Source: Cerioporus squamosus (taxonomy: Eukaryota; Basidiomycota; Agaricomycetes; Polyporales; Polyporaceae). From it: DNA of 14,923 nt. The translations under genes were made by a program, and so were the position numbers. Positions 9,514 through 14,923 of the stretch are shown here, piece by piece (position 1 is the first letter of the stretch; each line of letters starts with the position of its first letter). The DNA lies in NCBI GenBank assembly GCA_022592435.1, contig JABYQS010000712.1:1-14923 (forward strand), given 5' to 3'. Below the pieces are notes generated by a model. That model was not told the DNA's origin, searched no databases, and worked only from the letters and a program-made list of their open reading frames with translations.

Positions 9514-9587
9514 TTCTTTAGTAGCAGGCACTGAACATGTACAACAGAGCTCGAGTATGAGAATGACACCCAAGCTACGTTCCAACA

Positions 9588-11559
9588 TCAAGCATGTTCG
9601 AGCTTCGTCCGAGCACGACGACTGCGAGTGCTGGGCATGGTACGCGTCTCCTCTTCCTGCTTCACGCTCTCTTCGACCTTGATCCCCTGTTCCTTCTTTA
9701 CGCGAGGCCTGGTATTCTTCAGCTTGATGTGCACCTCCCTGATCGTGATTTCCTCCTCCTCCTTCACTTCCTTCTTGACCTCCTCCTTAACTTGCACTTC
9801 CTCAACCCCAAGGTCTCCAACTTCTCCCTCACCCACTGCATCCTCCATCTGGATATCTTCTCTGATGATCCCGACGGCCTCTTCGTCTTCGACGACGCCA
9901 TGCTTGTCGTCCGATATCGCGATGACGTTACGCCGCCTCCCCTGCACCTCCTCACTCTTCGCGGCTTTGAGACGCTTCACCTTCCCCTTTTGCTTCACCA
10001 CAGCATCCTCTCCCCCGGCGTCCACGACGTCTCGTTCCCCCCCTGCATCTCCCGTCTTGACATCTTCCCGATTCACCTCGACCACCTCCCCACATTCGAC
10101 AACGGCGTCATCGTCGTCGGATATCTCAATGACCTCCCGCCTCTTCCCCAGCGCCTCCTTACTCTTAGTGGCCTTGGGACGCTTCCCTTTCCCCTTCCCC
10201 TTCTCCCCAGCACTCTTCGTGTCTTGCGCTATCTCATGGGAGGCCAGATACTTCGAGTACGATGGCAGCGGACAGCAGTCGCAGTCCTCGATCTTGTACA
10301 GCTCCGCATGACGCGCCAGCTTGGACTCGACGTTCGCAGGCGAGAGCCCCAGCGCCGCACAGCGCCGCCTGTAGTCCTCGTTCTGCCGGCAGTGCACCTG
10401 CGCGACCGCGATCTTCTCGTAGTGCCGCACGAGCCGCGACACGATGTCCTCCTTGCTCAGCCCCGCCGCGCGGTGCTTCTGGTATGCGTGGCTTTTCTCG
10501 AAGTGCGCGCAGAAGTCGCGCAGGTGGCGCTGGGCGGCGTCGGGCAGGCGGTGGATCGTGCCACCCGGCCTCACCCCGGACACGACAGGGCAGAAGATGC
10601 AGCGGATGTCACCGTGCAGGGAGGTGAACGCGCGCCGCTCGTAGTCGGTCCTGCGGGAGTAGTCGACTGCTGCGGTGGGTCGTGCCTTGGGTGTGGACGC
10701 GGATGCAGACGTGCGTCTGGGCTTGGGAGGACGCAGGCCAGATGCGTTAGCTCGTTTGCGCTTCTTGGGAGGCTCCTCGGCTTCGGTTTTGTTTTCTACA
10801 TCCGAGTCCGACTCGACGTCGCGCTCACTTGGTACGAATTCAGTATCGGACGGCGGGTCTTTCGAGATGCTGGTCGCCCGGCGGGTCCGCTTTCCAGTGT
10901 GGCGCGCACGTTTGGGATGTGTCCGGATCTCCACAACTGGCTTGTTGCGAAGAGAGCGGCGTGGGGGCGGCACTTCTTCTGTACGTGCAGAGGAGGCCCG
11001 GGTCTTGTCCGCAGATTCGGACAGTGGCGAGTGCAAGATAGGACGAGACACGTCTCGCCGTGACTCAGGTGGTTCGTCTTGTGTGGCGTACTGCAGCGCA
11101 GGGTCTCTCTCCGCCAGCTCTGGAGCGATACCCTGCCAGACGCGAGACGGATGAGACGCCAGGATGACGGGAGCTGTGGACAGCGGTTTGTGGTGGGAAA
11201 CGCCCGGCAGGGGAACAGAACGTGGGAGGTAATGCGCGGAGTTTGCCCGAGAAAGGGGAGGTTCCGCCACCGTGATAGGAAGGAGACCGAAGCTCATGCT
11301 TCGCAACTCCAGCAAGGTTGGGCCGCCACCGGGTGGGGCAAGAGACGCAGATATGAGAGGCTGGGGCATAGTAGAGTACGGACGTCAGCGGGGGATCGAG
11401 ACGGCGCCGCGCTTCAGCACGTACCGGTATGTGATCCTCATCTGGTCTTGAGGAGACCAGAAGGGATGACATTGATCCACCGCCGTCTTCACCTGAGAGC
11501 GAACGGCGCACTGGAGCATGTTCACCGCCAACCGTACGAGCACTCGACTGAGTCCGCAT
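9588..11559 (-). CDS. Probable nuclear, largely disordered protein with possible zinc-binding segment and SUMO-type motifs
   Basis: I do not recognise a named family. Exons on the minus strand: 11559-11425 and 11360-9588, joined by a 64-nt intron (donor gtacgt, branch-like gctgac, acceptor ccccag), giving about 635 residues. The start at 11559 is chosen because a minus-strand TATAAA lies about 80 nt upstream; an in-frame ATG at 11472 is the alternative. The first 240 residues are Ser/Pro/Arg-rich and look disordered. A bipartite nuclear localisation signal (PPKKRKR...PPKPRR) is near residues 240-262. CIFC at 299-302 with CAHFEKSH at 329-336 could form an atypical zinc-binding site, followed by a helical, charged, Cys/His-containing segment (LVRHYEKIAVAQVHCRQ, ESKLARHAELYKIEDCDCC). 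Then come two 69-residue repeats with cores VIEISDDDD and VIAISDD and a tail dense in VKEE-type motifs. A chromatin- or SUMO-linked role is inference only. The intact reading frame over 1.77 kb argues it is a real gene. Confidence 0.8.
9783..10196 (-). repeat. Internal tandem repeat, two copies of 69 codons
   Basis: Within the 9588-11559 gene, copy 1 is 10196-9990 and copy 2 is 9989-9783, directly abutting at a 207-nt period. Both begin KGKxKRxKAxKS and contain VI(E/A)ISDD followed by VVE, REDxxxxDA and a GGE/GEG-rich stretch. By my count 37 of 69 residues are identical. The core (hydrophobic residues, then Ser and Asp) looks like a SUMO-interaction motif. Confidence 0.75.
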
Positions 11560-11888
11560 TGCGCAGGACTTCGCGGGGTGTGGCGCAGAAATGAGAGGAT
11601 CGAATGGTTGATACCTGGACGAACTCGCCCACAAGCAGTTTATATGCGCGAGGGCTGTGGGCGCACCGGATGATGAGGTGTAATGCAGAGGGACGAGGCG
11701 AACAGTGTGGGCGCCGACCTTGATGTCGCATAGCAGCCACATGTGTCAAGCAGAATGAGAACTGCATTACTCGTGGTACTACAGCATGATGCCTATAAGC
11801 GCTACGTGGATATCCACTGGTACAACGCATGAGTAGTATTCGGAGCGGAGGTGTAACTCCAGCACTTACTATCGAGTCGCAAATGCTT
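11560..11888. other. Intergenic promoter region of the 9588-11559 gene and 3' flank of the ABHD12-like gene
   Basis: Both neighbours run on the minus strand. Apart from a TATAAA box I see no feature here. Confidence 0.55.
11639..11644 (-). promoter_or_regulatory. TATA box of the 9588-11559 gene
   Basis: TATAAA on the minus strand, about 80 nt upstream of the ATG at 11559. It supports that ATG over the downstream one at 11472. Confidence 0.5.
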
Positions 11889-13349
11889 CTAGAGTTGGGA
11901 ACCAAGACGGAAGGTGGACGCGATGATATCCTGTACGCCTTCTTGCAAACCGACCTCATTGTGCTTGCCCCAAAATGTCTCAACGTACACCACCTTCCCA
12001 GCCGTACCGTCGAACTTCTCGATCGTGCCGAAAGTAGGTAGTTCGTCTTCCGAACAAGCTCGCTGCGAGCTGCGCGCCGCTGCTTCTCAGCTTCCAGATA
12101 GGCTGCGTAATCCTCCTTTGAGAAGACGACATCCGGAGACGTTGGAAGGGAGATGGGCTCGGGGAGATGAGGGTCAAGGAGCTTGTCGAGGAGAGTGCGC
12201 GAGTGGTGGTAGGGAATCTCCATGTCATCTTGACTGTGAGCAATCAGTACAGGGACATTGATGTCCTGGATCACCGACAGGGTGTTGAACTCTTGACGTA
12301 GTAGCTTCTTGATGAGCTCTGCATAGATTCATACGTCTATATCCCGAGTCGGGGCGTTTCGGCAGGAGGATAACGACCGAACTCACTTCTGCCGATGGGG
12401 AATGTTTGAAGCGGCTGCAAGATGGGCACCCCTCGTATGCTGTAAGTCTCCACCAACGAGGCCAAGCTCGAGAAAGGCGCAAGAAGTGCAACACCGCGTG
12501 GCTTCAGGTCCTCCCGTGCAAGAGAAGTCGCCAACGACGTAGCAACGCCGGTTCCGAGACTGTGGCCAACGATCATGATGTCTTCCGGTTTCGCACCTTG
12601 CTCCATGAGCCATCGCCATGCGGTCTTCGCGTCCTCTGCAAGGCCTGCGTCCGAAGGGATGCCCTCGCTATCGCCGAAGCCCCGGTAGTCGATCACGAGG
12701 ACGTTTGCTCGCAGCCTCGAGGAGAAGGCAGAGTAGTGTTGTATGCGCGCCGGAGCGGCTCGAGTAGCAGCGGTCCCGTGGCAGTAAAGAATCGTAGGGT
12801 AAGTGCGCAGAGCGGTCTGAATGACGTCCAGGGAGGGTTGCGGGGGAAGAACAGGAGAGCTTGCTCGATATGCTTGGTAGAACGGTTCGGACAACACGAG
12901 CCACGAGCCAATTGTGACGTTGTCGGTTGTCACGAGCTTGGTGTTCAACGTCTTCCCCGCTGAGTATAGTGGAAACGTCAGTTCCGGCGCGCATATAGTC
13001 ACGTATTCCACGTACGCGCGAGTCCATACTTCTCCGGAAGAGCAAAGTTCGCCCCCCAAGGCACTCGGATAGCATGCTGATACACTGCACTGTGTCGGAG
13101 AGGGTAAGCATCTCCTTCGCAAGTGAAGTCTAAACACTATACTCACTGTCTCTGGAAGAACGGCGTCGCAAGTAGGGCTATGAGCACTGCGTACGCACAG
13201 CTGCTGATGAACGCGAACCGATGGCAAGTATTCGAGGAGGCCACGCCGCGTGGAGGGCGGAGAGTCAGGCATTTGGTCGTCGACCAAGCGCCGACGTCCG
13301 GAACGAGGAGTGCAGCGAGCGCTCCAGTTTTGCCGTCGGAAGCTCTCAT
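11889..13349 (-). CDS. ABHD12-like alpha/beta-hydrolase, membrane anchored (four exons, one clear frame defect)
   Basis: Serine hydrolase resembling ABHD12, which in animals hydrolyses lysophosphatidylserine; the fungal substrate is unknown. Exons on the minus strand: 13349-13147, 13089-13016, 12959-12387, 12318-11889; introns 57, 56 and 68 nt. About 426 residues. One N-terminal membrane segment (FAFISSCAYAVLIALLATPF) is followed by a lumenal-type entry sequence (HAIRVPWGANFALPEKYGLA, then GKTLNTKLVTTDNVTIGSW), the oxyanion strand TILYCHGTAATR, VIDYRGFGDSEG, and the nucleophile elbow GHSLGTG with Ser226. The acid is probably D314 in IAHSQDDMEIP and the base H403 in WGKHNEVG. Exon 4 is one base short near 12044, between ELVRKT and ELPTFGTIEKFDG (GG read as G); restoring it lets the frame reach the stop. 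The start is uncertain: 13349 keeps frame with the membrane segment, but another frame from 13272 (STRRGLLEYLPSV) looks like a more typical N-terminus. Confidence 0.9.
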
Positions 13350-13560
13350 GATGCCGACGAGGTCCACTTTGTCCTCACCGTCTATTGCCGCGAATTCTCA
13401 TCATCCTAGACGATGGGTAGAGGATCGTCCATGAAGTAGAAGTTTGACGAGGTGTGTACCCGGTGTGACTGGTGGAAACGAGGCTAACATCGCTCAGCTC
13501 TGCAGCATATACCCATCTCATACAAGCAGAGAACTCTGCACGCTGTTTGACGACTCGCTA
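13350..13560. promoter_or_regulatory. Shared divergent promoter region, ABHD12-like / BOR1-like
   Basis: A 211-bp interval between the minus-strand start at 13349 and the plus-strand start at 13561, short enough that the two genes may share regulatory sites. No strong TATA box is seen; a weak catatacc lies about 50 nt upstream of 13561. If the hydrolase starts at 13272 the interval is 288 bp. Confidence 0.45.
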
Positions 13561-14923
13561 ATGTCCACCATGCCGTCGGACGAGCACCCGGCTTCGGTTG
13601 AGGGATCCCCAAACACCGACCTCTCACCGGCGACGACCTCACCCTCACCATCGGCTACTCTCTGTAGGGAGAAAAGGAGGTTGCCTGCATGGATCCCGAC
13701 ATTCATTGGCCGCGGGATCATTGGCGACATACGGGCACGGGCACCTCACTATTTCAGCGACTGGGCGGATGCTTGGAACTACAGAGTCATCCCGGCAATA
13801 GTTCTCATTTTCTTCGCCAAGTGAGTATTGTCCGCCTACTTCCACGATCTCCGGCTCAACGCATCGCTCTTGTCCGCTACCAGTGTTTTGCCTGGTATCG
13901 CCTTCTCCCTAGATCTCATAGAGACGACCCAGCAATATGGTGTCGCAGAAGTACTTCTGTCCTCCTTCATGGCCGCATTTATCTTCTCCGTGTTTGGAGC
14001 CCAGCCACTATGCATAGCTGGAGTTACTGGACCAATAACAGTACTAAACAAGACGATCTTCGACATAATAGAGCGCCAGGCCGATGCGCCGAACTATCTG
14101 CAGTTCGTCGGTTGGGTTTATCTCTGGGGAGCGATCCTGCATTGGATCACAGCTGCCTTGAACTGTGCGTATATGCGGGCTCTGGTAGCGTATATCAGCT
14201 TAACCATGGACTTCACTCTTAGGGTGCAACTTCCTCAAATACGTGACACTCTTCTCATGCGACACCTTTGGTTTCTACGTGTCTTGGGTCTATCTGCAGT
14301 ATGGCGTGCAAGTCGTCACCCGCCAGTTCCCTAACGATGGCAATTCGACTCCTCCAGCGCCTACGTCAGAATCCTCCACTTCGACTCTTGCGGCGCGTTC
14401 GTCGGCATTATCCTTGCGCTGCTCATGACTGTCACCGCCTTTCTCTTCCGCACGCTCTCGCAATCGGCGTACTTCCATAGACACGTACGTCGCTTCTTCG
14501 CGGATTATGGTATGCCTATAGCACTGGTCGCCTCCTCCGCCATGGCATACTGGGGCCGCTTCAATACTGCTAACCCGACAACACTCCCCACGGGTCACGC
14601 CTTCATGCCCGCAGGCGATCGTCCATGGTTGGTGCGATTCTGGGAGCTCGATGGCAAATGGGTTGGCGTCGCGTTCCCATTCGGCTTTGCTCTCTGGGTG
14701 CTGTTCTTCTTCGACCACAATGTCTCGGTATGTCCACTTCATTGGAGTGCGCACGACTGCCAGCTCACATTCCTATTCAGTCCTTGATGGCTCAGGGGAC
14801 AGATTTCCCTCTGCGAAAACCACCAGGATTCCACTACGACTTCTTCCTCCTCGGTATCACAACATTCATCGCCGGCCTGCTTGGCATCCCAGCCCCGAAT
14901 GGACTCATACCCCAAGCTCCCAT
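13561..14923 (+). CDS. BOR1: BOR1/SLC4-type anion (borate) transporter, N-terminal part, cut by window end
   Basis: Plasma-membrane anion transporter of the HCO3-/borate family; the yeast relative exports borate. Exons: 13561-13820, 13884-14164, 14223-14727, 14781-14923 (continues beyond the window); introns 63, 58 and 53 nt. About 396 residues are visible. The N-terminus is a Ser/Pro-rich cytosolic tail; then RGIIGDIRARAPHYFSDWAD leads into membrane helices. Family motifs: VLPGIAFSLDLIETTQQYGV, FGAQPLCIAGVTGPITVLN, WVYLWGAILHWITAALNWCN (across intron 2), SCDTFGFYVSWVYLQYG, RHVRRFFADYGMPIALVASS and GIPAPNGLIPQAP at the window edge. Exon 3 is one base short around 14338-14340: TRQFPNDG must shift frame to reach FDSSSAYVRI and the helix AFVGIILALLMTVTAFLF, and the exon phases agree only with one extra base. 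ATG 13561 is the first ATG in the open frame; 13570 is the next. Family certain; the transported ion is inferred from homology. Confidence 0.94.

Noticed and set aside
9594..11063. A 489-codon open frame on the plus strand
   Set aside because: It lies entirely antisense to the 9588-11559 gene. The opposite strand has a bipartite nuclear signal, an internal repeat, a proper intron and a TATA box; the antisense product is a Leu/Pro/Arg/Val-rich shadow created by Glu/Lys/Asp-rich codons.
12406..12963. A 185-codon plus-strand frame
   Set aside because: Antisense to exon 3 of the ABHD12-like hydrolase, whose nucleophile elbow and strand motifs are on the minus strand.

Overview
The window reads as nuclear DNA of a filamentous basidiomycete, probably an agaricomycete and compatible with a polypore. 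The grounds are many short GT-AG introns (mostly 49-92 nt), GC-rich coding sequence, two class I hydrophobins, and genes for mitochondrial proteins. I see no bacterial operons, tRNAs, rRNAs, transposons or CRISPR arrays. All exon coordinates were worked out by eye from reading frame, splice consensus and family conservation.

Layout, left to right. 75-1197 (+) is a six-exon electron transfer flavoprotein beta subunit with six small length defects. 1699-2154 (-) and 3504-3970 (-) are two tandem class I hydrophobins with identical cysteine spacing and intron positions; a shared element lies 750-830 nt upstream of each. 5521-7208 (-) is the mitochondrial processing peptidase beta subunit (4 exons, HFLEH zinc motif, one single-base defect). 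7714-9513 (+) is a complete seven-exon CaiB/BaiF-type (family III) CoA-transferase. 9588-11559 (-) is a lineage-specific, probably nuclear, mostly disordered protein with a possible zinc-binding segment, an internal 69-residue repeat centred on a SUMO-interaction-like core, and a tail rich in sumoylation-type motifs. 11889-13349 (-) is an ABHD12-like membrane-anchored serine hydrolase (4 exons, one clear single-base defect). 13561 to the window end (+) is a BOR1/SLC4-type anion (borate) transporter, truncated by the window and carrying one single-base defect.

The genes do not form an obvious pathway. ETF-beta and the processing peptidase are mitochondrial housekeeping genes, the hydrophobins are secreted surface proteins, and the CoA-transferase may act in acyl-CoA metabolism. 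Two gene pairs are divergent: peptidase/CoA-transferase (505 bp apart) and ABHD12-like/BOR1-like (211 bp apart). One pair is convergent with only 74 bp between stop codons: CoA-transferase and the nuclear protein.

The most informative unexpected result is that four conserved genes are each broken by loss of one or two bases, nearly always within a short base run or dinucleotide repeat. Exon boundaries on both sides remain consistent only if the lost base is restored. That pattern points to consensus sequencing error rather than four independent pseudogenes, although the cluster of six in ETF-beta is dense enough to keep real decay open. I found no clear evidence of a new biological system; the SUMO-motif-rich repeat protein is the least explained gene.
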